Shown here one piece after another: positions 51,434-61,264 of a DNA stretch of 64,000 bases (position 1 is its first letter; each line of letters opens with the position of its first letter). Below the pieces are notes generated by a model. That model was not told the origin of the DNA. It made no database searches and saw nothing but the letters and a program-made list of their open reading frames with translations. The DNA is from Paraburkholderia rhynchosiae (lineage in GTDB: Bacteria; Pseudomonadota; Gammaproteobacteria; Burkholderiales; Burkholderiaceae): positions 124,001 to 188,000 of the forward strand of contig NZ_PNXY01000013.1 in the NCBI RefSeq assembly GCF_002879865.1, read 5' to 3'. Both the position numbers and the translations under genes were made by a program.

Positions 51434-52327
51434 ATGCAGGTTGTCGATTCGCATATCCATTTGTGGGACCTGAAAACGCATCGTTATCCGTGGCTGGAAA
51501 ATCCGGGCGTTTCGTTCGTCGGCGATGCGCGCGATCTGAAGCACGACTATCTGCTCGACGATCTTCTCGGCGAAGCGGGCGACATCGATGTGAAAAAACT
51601 CGTGCACGTGGAAGCGAATCACGATCCTGCCGATCCCGTCGAGGAGACCCGCTGGGTGCAGTCCGTTTCGGATCGTCACGAATCGCGCGGCATGCCGAAT
51701 GCGATTGTCGCCGCGGTGGATCTGTCCGCAGCCAACGCGCCTGGGTTGCTCGAAGCGCATGCGTCGTTCGCGAATACGCGCGGCGTCCGGCAGATTCTCA
51801 ATGTGCATGACAACAAGCTGTTCGATTACGTCGGCCGGCATTACATGCGCGAGCCGCAGTGGCGCGAGAACTTCGCGTTGCTGCGCCGTTACGGCATGTC
51901 GTTCGATCTGCAACTGTATCCGTCGCAAATGGAAGAGGCCGCAGTGCTCGCGCGCGCGCATGCCGACACCTTGTTCGCCGTCAATCATGCGGGCATGTTC
52001 GTGGACCGCGACAGCGTTGCCGGTTATCGGGCATGGCGCGAGGGCATGCGCATGCTCGCGGATTGCGGCAACGTCTGCGTGAAGATCAGCGGACTCGCGA
52101 TGTTCGATCATCAATGGACCGTGGAAAGCTTGCGGCCCTATGTGCTCGAAACGATCGACACGTTTGGCGTGGAGCGCACGATGTTTGCATCGAACTTTCC
52201 CGTCGACCGTCTGTTCGGCTCTTACGCCGACTTGTGGCATGCGTATGCATCGATTGTCGACGGTGCGAGCGTCGCGGAGAAAGAGGCGCTGTTTTGCGGT
52301 AACGCGGAACGTTTCTATCGCATATGA
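51434..52327 (+). CDS. Amidohydrolase-family L-rhamnono-lactonase
   Basis: The protein has 297 residues from ATG 51434 (ACGGAGG upstream), opening VVDSHIHLWDLKTHRYPWL, the COG3618 lactonase hallmark. HVEANHDP, FAVNHAGMF and FASNFPVDRLF supply the metal/active-site positions. It hydrolyses L-rhamnono-lactone from the SDR to L-rhamnonate, substrate of rhmD. A paralogue with similar job sits in the fucose-like operon at 13362. Confidence 0.88.
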   Translation: MQVVDSHIHLWDLKTHRYPWLENPGVSFVGDARDLKHDYLLDDLLGEAGDIDVKKLVHVEANHDPADPVEETRWVQSVSDRHESRGMPNAIVAAVDLSAANAPGLLEAHASFANTRGVRQILNVHDNKLFDYVGRHYMREPQWRENFALLRRYGMSFDLQLYPSQMEEAAVLARAHADTLFAVNHAGMFVDRDSVAGYRAWREGMRMLADCGNVCVKISGLAMFDHQWTVESLRPYVLETIDTFGVERTMFASNFPVDRLFGSYADLWHAYASIVDGASVAEKEALFCGNAERFYRI

Positions 52328-52399
52328 AGCGGTTCAAGCGGGCGCGCTGCAAACTCGCGCAGCCTGCGCGCCTCACAACGCCAAAGAAGGAGACACGCA

Positions 52400-53929
52400 G
52401 TGCAGCAACCCTCAACCGCTCAGCCGAGGCTCGAACTGCGGCATGCGAGCAAATCATTCGGCCGGGTCCGTGCGCTATCCGACGGCGATCTCTCGCTGTG
52501 GCCGGGTGAAGTGCATGCGTTGCTCGGCGAGAACGGCGCGGGCAAATCGACGCTCGTGAAGATCCTTGCGGGCGTGCATCAACCGGATACCGGCGAGTTG
52601 CTCGTGGACGGCGTGGCGCGCCGCTTTGCGACGCCCGCCGAAGCGCGCGATGCCGGGCTCGCGGTGATCTATCAGGAGCCGACGCTGTTCTTCGACCTGT
52701 CGATTGCGGAGAACATCTTCATGGGGCGGCAGCCTGTCGACCGGATCGGCCGCATTCAGTATGATGCGATGCGCCGCGAGGTGGACGGCTTGCTCGCGTC
52801 GCTCGGCGTCGATCTGCGCGCGGATCAACTGGTGCGCGGCTTGTCGATTGCGGATCAGCAGGTGATCGAAATTGCGAAGGCGTTGTCGTTGAACGCGAAC
52901 GTGCTGATCATGGACGAGCCGACGGCAGCTTTATCGCTGCCCGAAGTCGAGCGGCTCTTTGCAATCGTGCGCAAGCTGCGCGAGCGGGACGTGGCGATTC
53001 TGTTCATTACGCACCGGCTCGACGAGGTCTTCGCGCTGACGCAACGCGTCACCATCATGCGCGACGGCGCAAAAGTGTTCGACGGCCTGACCGCCGATCT
53101 CACCACCGAAGCCATCGTGGCAAAAATGGTCGGCCGCGATCTGGAGACGTTCTATCCGAAGGCCGAGCGGCCGCCTGGCGAAGTGCGCCTGTCAGTGCGC
53201 GGCCTCACGCGCGTGGGCGTTTTCAAGGACATTTCCTTCGACGTGCGGGCAGGCGAAATCGTCGCGCTAGCGGGGCTCGTCGGTGCAGGGCGCAGTGAAG
53301 TTGCGCGCGCGATCTTCGGCATTGACCCGCTGGACTCCGGCGAAGTCCTGATTAGCGGCAAGCGGCTGACGGTGGGCAGTGCGGCGGCCGCGGTGCGAGC
53401 GGGCCTCGCGCTCGTGCCGGAAGACCGGCGGCAACAGGGACTCGCGCTGGAGTTGAGCATCGCGCGCAATGCGTCGATGACGGTGCTCGGCCGGCTCGTC
53501 AAACACGGCCTCATCACCACGCGCAGCGAGACGCAGTTGGCGAATCAGTGGGGCACACGCCTGCGCCTGAAAGCGGGCGATCCAAACGCGCCGGTCGGTA
53601 CGCTGTCGGGCGGCAATCAGCAAAAGGTCGTGCTCGGCAAGTGGCTTGCCACGAACCCGAAAGTCCTGATCATCGACGAACCCACGCGCGGTATCGACGT
53701 CGGCGCAAAAGCGGAGGTATATAGCGCGCTAGCTGAACTCGTGCGCGACGGCATGGCCGTGCTGATGATTTCGAGCGAATTGCCGGAAGTGCTCGGCATG
53801 GCCGACCGCGTGCTGGTGATGCACGAGGGGCGGATCAGTGCGGACATCGCGCGCGTCGAAGCTGACGAGGAACGCATCATGGCCGCTGCGCTCGGACAAC
53901 CGATTCCACCATTGGGGAACGCGGCATGA
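52400..53929 (+). CDS. rhaT: L-rhamnose ABC transporter ATP-binding protein
   Basis: The 509-residue fused two-domain sugar ATPase starts at GTG 52400 (AAGGAGA upstream). Walker A GENGAGKST and LIMDEPTAAL in the first half; degenerate GLVGAGRSEVA, LSGGNQQKVVLGKWL and IIDEPTRGIDVG in the second. Operon position and binding-protein type match the RhaSTPQ rhamnose importer described in rhizobia. The stop overlaps the first permease gene by 4 nt. Confidence 0.9.
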   Translation: MQQPSTAQPRLELRHASKSFGRVRALSDGDLSLWPGEVHALLGENGAGKSTLVKILAGVHQPDTGELLVDGVARRFATPAEARDAGLAVIYQEPTLFFDLSIAENIFMGRQPVDRIGRIQYDAMRREVDGLLASLGVDLRADQLVRGLSIADQQVIEIAKALSLNANVLIMDEPTAALSLPEVERLFAIVRKLRERDVAILFITHRLDEVFALTQRVTIMRDGAKVFDGLTADLTTEAIVAKMVGRDLETFYPKAERPPGEVRLSVRGLTRVGVFKDISFDVRAGEIVALAGLVGAGRSEVARAIFGIDPLDSGEVLISGKRLTVGSAAAAVRAGLALVPEDRRQQGLALELSIARNASMTVLGRLVKHGLITTRSETQLANQWGTRLRLKAGDPNAPVGTLSGGNQQKVVLGKWLATNPKVLIIDEPTRGIDVGAKAEVYSALAELVRDGMAVLMISSELPEVLGMADRVLVMHEGRISADIARVEADEERIMAAALGQPIPPLGNAA

Positions 53930-54987
53930 TGCGCCATTCGTCAACTCATCCCGCGCCGGTCCAGGCGCCGCCGCCGTCCAGGCGCTCGGCGGGTACGTCT
54001 GGCGGTTTCGCCGCGAGCCTCGCGAAAAGCCGCGAGACGACGCTCTTTATTGTGCTGATTCTGCTGATCGCGGGAACCGCACTTGCGAGGCCGCAGTTCC
54101 TGAATCTGCAAAATCTGCGTGACGTGTTGCTCAATGTGTCGATCATCAGTTTGCTCACTGCCGGCATGACCGTGGTGATTCTGATGCGTCATATCGACCT
54201 GTCGGTCGGCTCGACGGTCGGCATCAGCGCATATGCGGTGGGCAGCCTGTATGTCGCGTTTCCGCAGATGCCGGTGATCGTCGCGCTTGCGGCGGGGCTC
54301 GCCATCGGTCTCGCGGCGGGCGGCATCAACGCGCTGCTTGTGGCCGTCGGGCGTGTGCCCTCGCTGGTGGCGACGCTCTCCACACTCTACATTTTCCGCG
54401 GTGCCGACTACGCGTGGGTACACGGCGGACAGATCAACGCGACCAGTTTGCCTGATGCGTTTTCGCGTCTCGCTACGGGCACGTTGCTAGGCATACCGAC
54501 GCTCGCGTTGATTGCGGTCGTCGTGCTACTTGCGCTCGCGATTTATCTGAAGCAGTTTCGCGGCGGCCGCGAGCACTATGCGATCGGCTCGAATCCCGAG
54601 GCTGCGCGGCTTGCCGGCGTGAATGTCGAAAGGCGTGTCATGGCGGGCTTTCTGCTGTCCGGCGCGATTGCGGGCTTCGCGGGCGCATTGTGGCTAGCGC
54701 GCTTCGGCACCGTCGATGCCAGCACCGCCAAGGGCATCGAACTGCAAGTCGTGGCGGCCGCCGTGGTGGGCAGCGTCGCGATTACCGGCGGCGTCGGCAC
54801 GATACTCGGCGCGACGCTTGGCGCGCTCGTGCTCGGCGTAATCAGCATTGCGCTCGTCGTGCTGCACGTGTCGCCGTTCTGGGAGCAGGCGATTGAGGGC
54901 GCATTGATCGTCGCGGCCATTACCGCCGATACGTTGCTGGCCCGCTCCGTCGCCAAACGCATGATGAGGAAACGCGATCATGGCTAA
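53926..54987 (+). CDS. rhaP: L-rhamnose ABC transporter permease 1
   Basis: The 353-residue RbsC-family permease has a long Ala/Pro/Ser-rich cytoplasmic N-terminus (about 1-38), then about nine membrane helices with MRHIDLSVGSTVGISAYAVG and YAIGSNPEAARLAGVNVERR. It overlaps the ATPase by 4 nt and the second permease by 8 nt. RhaP and RhaQ form a heterodimeric channel, unlike the single permease of the fucose-like importer at 10193. Confidence 0.9.
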   Translation: MMRHSSTHPAPVQAPPPSRRSAGTSGGFAASLAKSRETTLFIVLILLIAGTALARPQFLNLQNLRDVLLNVSIISLLTAGMTVVILMRHIDLSVGSTVGISAYAVGSLYVAFPQMPVIVALAAGLAIGLAAGGINALLVAVGRVPSLVATLSTLYIFRGADYAWVHGGQINATSLPDAFSRLATGTLLGIPTLALIAVVVLLALAIYLKQFRGGREHYAIGSNPEAARLAGVNVERRVMAGFLLSGAIAGFAGALWLARFGTVDASTAKGIELQVVAAAVVGSVAITGGVGTILGATLGALVLGVISIALVVLHVSPFWEQAIEGALIVAAITADTLLARSVAKRMMRKRDHG

Positions 54988-55996
54988 ACCGGATTCCGCG
55001 CTGCTCACGCGCAAACGTGAAACGCCACTGCAATGGGAAGTGTTGCTGGTGATCGTGCTGATCTTGTCGCTCGTGCTCGGACGCGTGCTGTCGCCGGTGT
55101 TCCTGAGCGGCGCGAATCTGAGCAACGTGTTGGCGGATCTCACCGAAATCGCGTTGATGGCGCTGCCGATGACGTTGATTATCGTCGCCGCTGAAATCGA
55201 TCTGTCGGTGGCTTCGGTGCTCGGTGCATCGAGCGCATTAATGGGCGTGCTGTGGCACATGGGCTTGCCGATGCCGGTCGTAATCGCGCTCGTGCTGGTT
55301 GCCGGCGCATTGGCGGGGCTGCTGAACGGGCTCGTGATCGTGAAGCTGAACCTACCTTCGCTCGCGGTCACGATCGGCACGCTGGCGCTCTTTCGCGGTC
55401 TTGCGTATGTGCTGCTCGGCGATCAGGCCGTCGCTGATTTTCCGGCGGCTTATACAGCGTTCGGCATGGATACGCTCGGCTCGACTTTTATCCCGGTGCC
55501 GTTTGCGATCGTGATTGTCGGCGCGGTGCTGTTCACGGTGCTGCTGCAATCCACCGCGTTTGGCCGCAGCCTCTACGCAATCGGCGCCAATCCCACCGCC
55601 GCCGCATTTTCCGGCATCGAAGTGACAAAGATCAGACTGCGTCTTTTCGTGCTGTCGGGTTTAATGAGCGCGCTCGCCGGCGTCGTCTACACGCTGCGCT
55701 TCACCAGCGCGCGCGGCGATAACGGCGAAGGCTTCGAGTTGTCGGTAATCGCAGCAGTACTGTTCGGCGGCGTGAGCATTTTCGGCGGACGCGGGTCGAT
55801 GATCGGCGTGCTGCTGTCGCTGCTGATTATCGGCGTGCTGAAAAACGCATTGACGCTCGATGATGTATCGAGCGAAACGCTCACCATCGTCACCGGCGTG
55901 CTGTTGCTTGCGTCCGTGCTGATACCGAACCTGGTTGCGCGCTGGCGCGCGGCGCGCGACCGGCGCTTCATCGCGAAGTCCGCTTCTTCTTTATAA
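54980..55996 (+). CDS. rhaQ: L-rhamnose ABC transporter permease 2
   Basis: The 338-residue RbsC-family permease, paralogous to the preceding one, has AAEIDLSVASVLGASSALMG and YAIGANPTAAAFSGIEVTK. About nine helices are predicted. The start overlaps rhaP by 8 nt, ensuring balanced translation. The binding-protein gene follows 54 nt later. Confidence 0.9.
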   Translation: MAKPDSALLTRKRETPLQWEVLLVIVLILSLVLGRVLSPVFLSGANLSNVLADLTEIALMALPMTLIIVAAEIDLSVASVLGASSALMGVLWHMGLPMPVVIALVLVAGALAGLLNGLVIVKLNLPSLAVTIGTLALFRGLAYVLLGDQAVADFPAAYTAFGMDTLGSTFIPVPFAIVIVGAVLFTVLLQSTAFGRSLYAIGANPTAAAFSGIEVTKIRLRLFVLSGLMSALAGVVYTLRFTSARGDNGEGFELSVIAAVLFGGVSIFGGRGSMIGVLLSLLIIGVLKNALTLDDVSSETLTIVTGVLLLASVLIPNLVARWRAARDRRFIAKSASSL

Positions 55997-56050
55997 CGCG
56001 ATCATCAAACCTGGACAGCACAACGTCCAACAACAAGCAGGAGACACCTC

Positions 56051-57058
56051 ATGTTCAAACCTCTACGTCACACCGGCGCGGCGACGCTCTGCATTGCGTT
56101 GCTCGCGATCAGTTGCGCCACCTCCGCCGCGGGCCTGAAAAACGGCCTGAAGATCGCATTCCTGCCGAAGCAGATCAACAACCCATACGAAGTGATCGCC
56201 GACGACGGCGGCATGGCAGCAATCAAGGAATTCGGCGGCGTGGGCAAAGTCGTGGGGCCGTCGGATGCGGGCGCGTCGTCGCAGGTGCAGTACATCAACA
56301 CGCTCATCACGCAGCGTCAGGATGCAATCGTGATTGCCGCCAACGACGCCAATGCGGTCGTGCCGTATCTGAAGAAAGCGATGTCGCAAGGCATCAAGGT
56401 CGTCACGTTCGATTCGGACACGGCGCCTGAAGGCCGGCAATTGTTCGTCAATCAGGCGAACGCGGAAGGCATCGGCCGTGGCCAGATCCAACTCGTGTCG
56501 AAGCTGATGGGCGGTGAGGGCGAGTTCGCGGTGCTGTCGGCCACGCCTAACGCGACCAATCAGAACACGTGGATCAAGTGGATGCAGGAAGAACTGAAGA
56601 AGCCGGAGTACTCGAAGATCAAGCTCGTGAAGATCGCTTACGGTAACGACGACGATCAGAAGTCGTTCGTCGAAACGCAGGGTTTGCTGCAAGCGTATCC
56701 GAACCTGAAGGCGATTGTCGCGCCGACCACGGTCGGCATTGCGGCGGCGGCACGTTATATCTCCTCGTCGTCGAGCAAGGGCAAGGTGGCAGTGACTGGC
56801 TTGGGCACGCCGAATCAGATGCGCGCGTTTGTGAAGAACGGCACCGTGAAGGCGTTCCAGTTGTGGGACCCGAACCAGTTGGGCTACCTCGCCGGATACG
56901 CGGCGGCAGCGCTCGCGTCAGGCACGATCAACGGCAAGGAAGGCGAGTCGTTCGATGCCGGCAAGCTCGGCAAGCGCACGATCGGGCCGCAAGGCGAGAT
57001 CATTCTCGGACCGCCGACCACGTTCGATGCGAGCAATATCGACAACTTTAATTTTTGA
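56051..57058 (+). CDS. rhaS: L-rhamnose-binding periplasmic protein
   Basis: The 335-residue protein has a signal peptide about 1-26 (ISCATSAAG) and the type I periplasmic-binding fold: KIAFLPKQINNPYEVIADDGG, then DAIVIAANDANAV and AIVAPTTVGIAAAARYI. KQINNPY is characteristic of RhaS-type rhamnose-binding proteins. AAGCAGGAG precedes ATG 56051. Last gene of the operon; a hairpin terminator follows. Confidence 0.9.
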   Translation: MFKPLRHTGAATLCIALLAISCATSAAGLKNGLKIAFLPKQINNPYEVIADDGGMAAIKEFGGVGKVVGPSDAGASSQVQYINTLITQRQDAIVIAANDANAVVPYLKKAMSQGIKVVTFDSDTAPEGRQLFVNQANAEGIGRGQIQLVSKLMGGEGEFAVLSATPNATNQNTWIKWMQEELKKPEYSKIKLVKIAYGNDDDQKSFVETQGLLQAYPNLKAIVAPTTVGIAAAARYISSSSSKGKVAVTGLGTPNQMRAFVKNGTVKAFQLWDPNQLGYLAGYAAAALASGTINGKEGESFDAGKLGKRTIGPQGEIILGPPTTFDASNIDNFNF

Positions 57059-57101
57059 GGGAAGGGTGCCGCGCATTTACGCGTGGCGTTAACGGCAAAG
57101 A

Positions 57102-57147
57102 GCGAGGCGCGCCGGGCAATGAACTGCTCGTGCGCCTCGCGCTGTTT
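57102..57147 (+). terminator. Rho-independent terminator of the rhamnose operon
   Basis: GCGAGGCGC (57102-57110) pairs with GCGCCTCGC (57132-57140) across a 21-nt loop, followed by GCTGTTTTTC. The stem is perfect over 9 bp; the loop is longer than usual. It lies 44 nt after the last stop codon and also separates the operon from the convergent porin gene. Confidence 0.65.
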
Positions 57148-57182
57148 TTCACGCACGAGTGAATTCAGGCGTGAATCCGCGT

Positions 57183-58259
57183 TTAAAACCGATGCTGAAT
57201 CCCTGCAGTGACACCCGTCTGCGTATCCGCCGCGCCGGTCAGATCGCGCGAGAGACTCACTGCGTTGCCGTGCTTCGCCATTGCATATCCACCCGCCAGA
57301 TAGAGCACGGTGCGCTTGGACAACGCATACTGGCCGCGCAGTGAGAACAGCGTCGGGTCGGCGTCGCTACCATCCTTGATGTCCTGATGGTAGACCGCGC
57401 CGAACAGCGAGATGAACGGCGTCACATCGTATTGACCGCCGATCCAGTACATGTCGCTGCGCAGCGTGGGCGTGGCCGTGTGGAACGTGCGCCGGTAGTT
57501 CCGGTAGCCGGCCATTGCCTTCACCGCGCCGAAGTCGTAGCTCAACCCCGCATGAATGCCCTGGATGTAGTTGGTGGTATCCGCGGGCGTCACGCTGTCG
57601 TTCGCGCCGTTCTGCCGGTCGAAGGTCGCGACCACGGCGAATGGACCGTTCTCATAGCCGAGGCCGAAGTCGTACTTCGAGCTTGATTTCATGCTGCCCG
57701 GCACGTTGCCGAAGCCATACATCGCGCCGAATTTGAAGCCGGCGAATGTGCCGTCGTAACGCACCGCGTTGGAAGAACGCGAGAACAGCCCATCTTTACG
57801 GCCGCCTGTCGCCGTCGACGACGTCGCCCACGAATAGTTCGGCGCGTAACCCATCGGGTCGAACTGCAGCATGTAGTCGTAGGTGGTCGTGAAGTTGCGG
57901 CCGAGCGTGATCTGCCCGAAGCGGTTCTTCAGGCCGATGGTCGCGCGCCGGTCGAAGATCGCGCCGGTGCTATCGTCGAACTGGCCGTTTGCGATGTTGA
58001 TGCCGCTCTCCAACTGGAACACCGCTTTCAGCCCGCCGCCGAGATCTTCGACGCCGCGCAGACCCCAGCGCGACGTGTTCTTGCCGCCGGACACGAGACG
58101 CGTCGCGCCGCCGTCCGCGCTTGCATGATTCACGTATTCGATGCCCGCGTCGACGATGCCATACAACGTCACGCTCGATTGCGCATGCGCGCCTGCTGCA
58201 AAACTTGCGAGTCCGGCGCACGTCACGCCGAGGGTTGCTTTCCTGATGCTCAACTTCAT
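57183..58259 (-). CDS. Gram-negative general porin (OmpC family)
   Basis: The protein has 358 residues from the ATG at 58259 (MKLSIRKATLG), signal peptide about 1-26 (AAGAHAQ). Mature start SSVTLYGIVDAGIEYV and terminal aromatic ...QTGVTAGIQHRF are the beta-barrel hallmarks of Burkholderia porins; WGLRGVEDLGGGLKAVFQLESG and FGQITLGRNFTTTYDYM are family blocks. It is a trimeric outer-membrane 16-strand barrel. Located between a sugar importer and an AfuA-type importer, it may supply either. The longer frame to 58418 is not a realistic N-terminus. Confidence 0.93.
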   Translation of the reverse strand: MKLSIRKATLGVTCAGLASFAAGAHAQSSVTLYGIVDAGIEYVNHASADGGATRLVSGGKNTSRWGLRGVEDLGGGLKAVFQLESGINIANGQFDDSTGAIFDRRATIGLKNRFGQITLGRNFTTTYDYMLQFDPMGYAPNYSWATSSTATGGRKDGLFSRSSNAVRYDGTFAGFKFGAMYGFGNVPGSMKSSSKYDFGLGYENGPFAVVATFDRQNGANDSVTPADTTNYIQGIHAGLSYDFGAVKAMAGYRNYRRTFHTATPTLRSDMYWIGGQYDVTPFISLFGAVYHQDIKDGSDADPTLFSLRGQYALSKRTVLYLAGGYAMAKHGNAVSLSRDLTGAADTQTGVTAGIQHRF

Positions 58260-58329
58260 CAACAGTCTCCTGTAGCGGCTTTTTTTACTTCGGTTGGTGA
58301 TTTCGTACTGCGATGCCAGGCCCGGCGCT

Positions 58330-59397
58330 TCAACTCGCCTGAGCGAACGCCCAGCAGTCGTTGGCGGGGAATTCGATCCAGTGACGGCCGGCCGCGCGCG
58401 GCACATTGCCGAATGCACGCAGACGCAGGTCGCCGCAATGGAACAGATACTCCCAGCGGTCGCCGAGATACATCGACGTGATCAGCTCGGCTTCAAGACG
58501 GTTTGCGCCCGGACCGTCGGCGACCTGGACGCGCTCCAGCCGGATCACGGCCTGGGCCTCCTGGCCGGCGGTCAGTGCTTCGCGCGCTTGTGCCTGCAAT
58601 TGCCAGCCGTCGCCGGTCAAGGTCACGCGCTCGCCGTCGACCGCGGCCACGCGTGCGTCGATGCGGTTATTGCTGCCCATGAACTCGGCGGTATAGAGCG
58701 AGCGCGGCGCGCCATACAGTTCCGCGGGCGTGCCTTCCTGTTCGATGCGGCCGTTGCGCAGCAGGAGGATGCGATCGGACATCGCCATCGCTTCGGTCTG
58801 GTCATGCGTCACGCAGAGCGCGGAGAGACCCAGGGAGACGATCAATTCGCGCAGCCACGCACGCGCTTCCTCGCGCAGCTTGGCGTCGAGATTCGACAGC
58901 GGTTCGTCGAGCAGAATCACCGGCGGGTTGTAGACGAGCGCGCGTGCAATCGCCACACGTTGCTGCTGGCCACCCGACAGTTGATACGGATAGCGCGCCG
59001 CCAGGTGACCCAGGCCGAGCTGATCAAGCGCGCTCTGTACACGCTTTTTCTGTTCCGCCGCCGAGACGCGCCGCAGCTTCAATCCATAGCCGACGTTATC
59101 CGCCACCGTGCGGTGCGGCCACAGCGCATACGACTGGAACACGAGCCCGAGCGAGCGCTGCTCGACGGGCAGATCGACATGGGTGGCGCCGTCGAAGAAA
59201 GTCTTGCCGTCGAGCTCGATACGTCCCGACGACGGCTGCTCGAGACCGGCGACCGCCCGCAACAGCGTGGTCTTGCCGCTGCCTGACGCGCCGAGCAGGC
59301 ACACCACTTCGCCGGGATTCAGTTTAAACGACACACCCTTGAGAATCGGATTGTCGCCATAGCTGAGAAAGAGGTTGTCGACCGAGAGCTTATCCAT
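58330..59397 (-). CDS. ABC transporter ATP-binding protein (PotA/FbpC/AfuC type)
   Basis: The 355-residue ATPase has Walker A LGASGSGKTTLLR, signature LSGGQQQRVAIARAL, Walker B ILLDEPLSNLDAKLR, H-loop CVTHDQTEAMA and a C-terminal TOBE-type regulatory domain (about 240-350). The spermidine/Fe3+/sulfate-class ATPase family fits. It overlaps the permease gene by 8 nt. The substrate (iron, phosphonate, polyamine or a small acid) cannot be told from this protein. Confidence 0.92.
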   Translation of the reverse strand: MDKLSVDNLFLSYGDNPILKGVSFKLNPGEVVCLLGASGSGKTTLLRAVAGLEQPSSGRIELDGKTFFDGATHVDLPVEQRSLGLVFQSYALWPHRTVADNVGYGLKLRRVSAAEQKKRVQSALDQLGLGHLAARYPYQLSGGQQQRVAIARALVYNPPVILLDEPLSNLDAKLREEARAWLRELIVSLGLSALCVTHDQTEAMAMSDRILLLRNGRIEQEGTPAELYGAPRSLYTAEFMGSNNRIDARVAAVDGERVTLTGDGWQLQAQAREALTAGQEAQAVIRLERVQVADGPGANRLEAELITSMYLGDRWEYLFHCGDLRLRAFGNVPRAAGRHWIEFPANDCWAFAQAS

Positions 59398-61159
59398 GAA
59401 GTTTCACTCCGAAGCGCAGAGCCACGCCGAGTCCGGCGCCGACCATCGCGATGTTGATGACAGAAAGCGCCGCGACCTGATCGACTGCGCCGGTCGCCCA
59501 CAGCGACACCAGCAGCGCGCCGATTACTTCAGTGCCGGGCGAGAGCAGATAGACGGCGGTCGAGTATTCACGCTCGAAGATCATGAAGATCAGCAGCCAC
59601 GCCGCGAGCAAACCGAAGCGCACGAGCGGCAGCGTCACGTCGAGACTGACCCGCGCACGCGTGGCGCCGACGCTGCGTCCCGCTTCCTCGAGTTCGGGGC
59701 CGACTTGCAGCAGCGCGCTTTGAATCAGGCGCATGCCATACGCGAGCCACACGACCGTGTACGCAATCCAGATGCTCCACATGGAGTTCTTCAGCTCTTT
59801 CAGTCCGGGCACGAACAGAAAGATCCACAGGAACGCGAGGCCGGCGAGCAGACCCGGCACCGCGCGCGGCAGCAGCACGAGGTAATCGAGCAGACGCGTT
59901 GCCCAGTCGTTGCGGCGATGGCCCGCGAACGCCACCAGCGAATAGAAGCCCACCGCGACCGCACCGCCGATCACGCCGATCCCGAGCGTGTTGAGCATCG
60001 CGCGAACGAGGTTGTCCTGTTCGAACAGTTCGGTGAAGTTGGCGAGCGTCAGCACCTCGGCGAGATGCACACCTTCGCCCCAATTCGTGACGAACGCGCG
60101 CAGCGTGATGCCGGAGAGCGGCACGAACACGGTCAGCATCAGCCACAACGCGACGATCGCGAGCGCGACCCAGCGCCATGCGCCGAGCGGCAGCACGGTC
60201 TGACGACCCGCCTTGCCCTTTACCGTGACGAAACGGTTCGCGCTCTTGAGTAGCCTGCGTTGCAACAGCACGAGCGGAAACGTGATTGCAACGATGCACA
60301 CGGCGACCGCGGCCATCAGGTGATACGACGGCACGCCGAGCTTGTTGGTGAGCTTGTACAGATACGTGGCCAGCACGAGGTGCCCTTCGGGGTCGCCCAA
60401 CACGAGCGGCAGGCCGAACACTTCAAAGCCCAGGAAGAACACCAGCACGCCTGCGAAGAGCAGCGCGGGCAGCGTCATCGGCAGGCTCACGTCGAGCGCG
60501 ACGCGAAACGGCCGCGCGCCCGCGACGCGTGCGGCTTCCTCGACATCGGAGCCGAGATTGCGCAGCGCCGCCGACGAATACAGGTACACATGTGGCACAT
60601 GCGTCAAGCCGACGATTACCGTGATGGCGAGAATCGAGTACACGGTCCACGGCGCTTCGGCAGTGCCGAAGAGTTCTTTCCACCAGACCGAATAGAAGCC
60701 GACCGGGCCGGCCGCGACGACGTAGCCGAACGCGAGCACCATCGGCGAAACGAATACGGGTGTGAGCAGCAACGGTTCGAGCCAGCGGCGGCCGGGCAGG
60801 TCGGTGCGCACCATCAGGAAGGCAAGAATGCCGCCGAGCGGAATCGAAATGAACAGCATGCCGCCCGCGATCACGAATGAATTTTTCAACGCGGACCAGA
60901 AGTCCGGGTCGCTGAAAATGAATTCGAAACCGGCGAGGCCGAGCGTGCGTTTTGCGTCGAAGAACGGCGCGTTCAGCACGCTCTGAAACAGGATGAAGCC
61001 GAGCGGCAGTGCCACCGCGACGGTCAGCACCGCGACGACGAGCCAGCGCAGCAGCCCCGCCAACGGTTGCAGACCGCCGCGCGGCAGTGCGCCGATGGGG
61101 CCGCCGTCTGCCGCGAGCGGTGCGGCGTCGCGAGGCCCGGTTGCGCTAGTGGAAAGCAT
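59390..61159 (-). CDS. ABC transporter fused permease (FbpB/AfuB type, two permease domains)
   Basis: The protein has 589 residues from the ATG at 61159, with AGGGGGA upstream on the coding strand; ATG 61189 would add 10 residues without a ribosome site. It has two halves of six helices each with EAA loops (EEAARVAGARPFRVALDVSLP and EEAGRSVGATRARVSLDVTLP). The fused architecture is typical of Fe3+ and some phosphonate or sugar-phosphate importers. Confidence 0.92.
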   Translation of the reverse strand: MLSTSATGPRDAAPLAADGGPIGALPRGGLQPLAGLLRWLVVAVLTVAVALPLGFILFQSVLNAPFFDAKRTLGLAGFEFIFSDPDFWSALKNSFVIAGGMLFISIPLGGILAFLMVRTDLPGRRWLEPLLLTPVFVSPMVLAFGYVVAAGPVGFYSVWWKELFGTAEAPWTVYSILAITVIVGLTHVPHVYLYSSAALRNLGSDVEEAARVAGARPFRVALDVSLPMTLPALLFAGVLVFFLGFEVFGLPLVLGDPEGHLVLATYLYKLTNKLGVPSYHLMAAVAVCIVAITFPLVLLQRRLLKSANRFVTVKGKAGRQTVLPLGAWRWVALAIVALWLMLTVFVPLSGITLRAFVTNWGEGVHLAEVLTLANFTELFEQDNLVRAMLNTLGIGVIGGAVAVGFYSLVAFAGHRRNDWATRLLDYLVLLPRAVPGLLAGLAFLWIFLFVPGLKELKNSMWSIWIAYTVVWLAYGMRLIQSALLQVGPELEEAGRSVGATRARVSLDVTLPLVRFGLLAAWLLIFMIFEREYSTAVYLLSPGTEVIGALLVSLWATGAVDQVAALSVINIAMVGAGLGVALRFGVKLHG

Positions 61160-61264
61160 GAGTGTCCCCCTGCGGCAGATAAGCCGCATATCGACAGGTG
61201 GTGGTCAACGGAAGGTCAGGCGTTCGCGCGTGGCGGCGCGAACGCCCAGGTCAGATGCGCGCGC

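Noticed and set aside
59375..60253. 292-codon plus-strand frame opposite the fused permease
   Set aside because: His/Glu/Arg-rich composition is the mirror image of a hydrophobic membrane protein, not a real gene.
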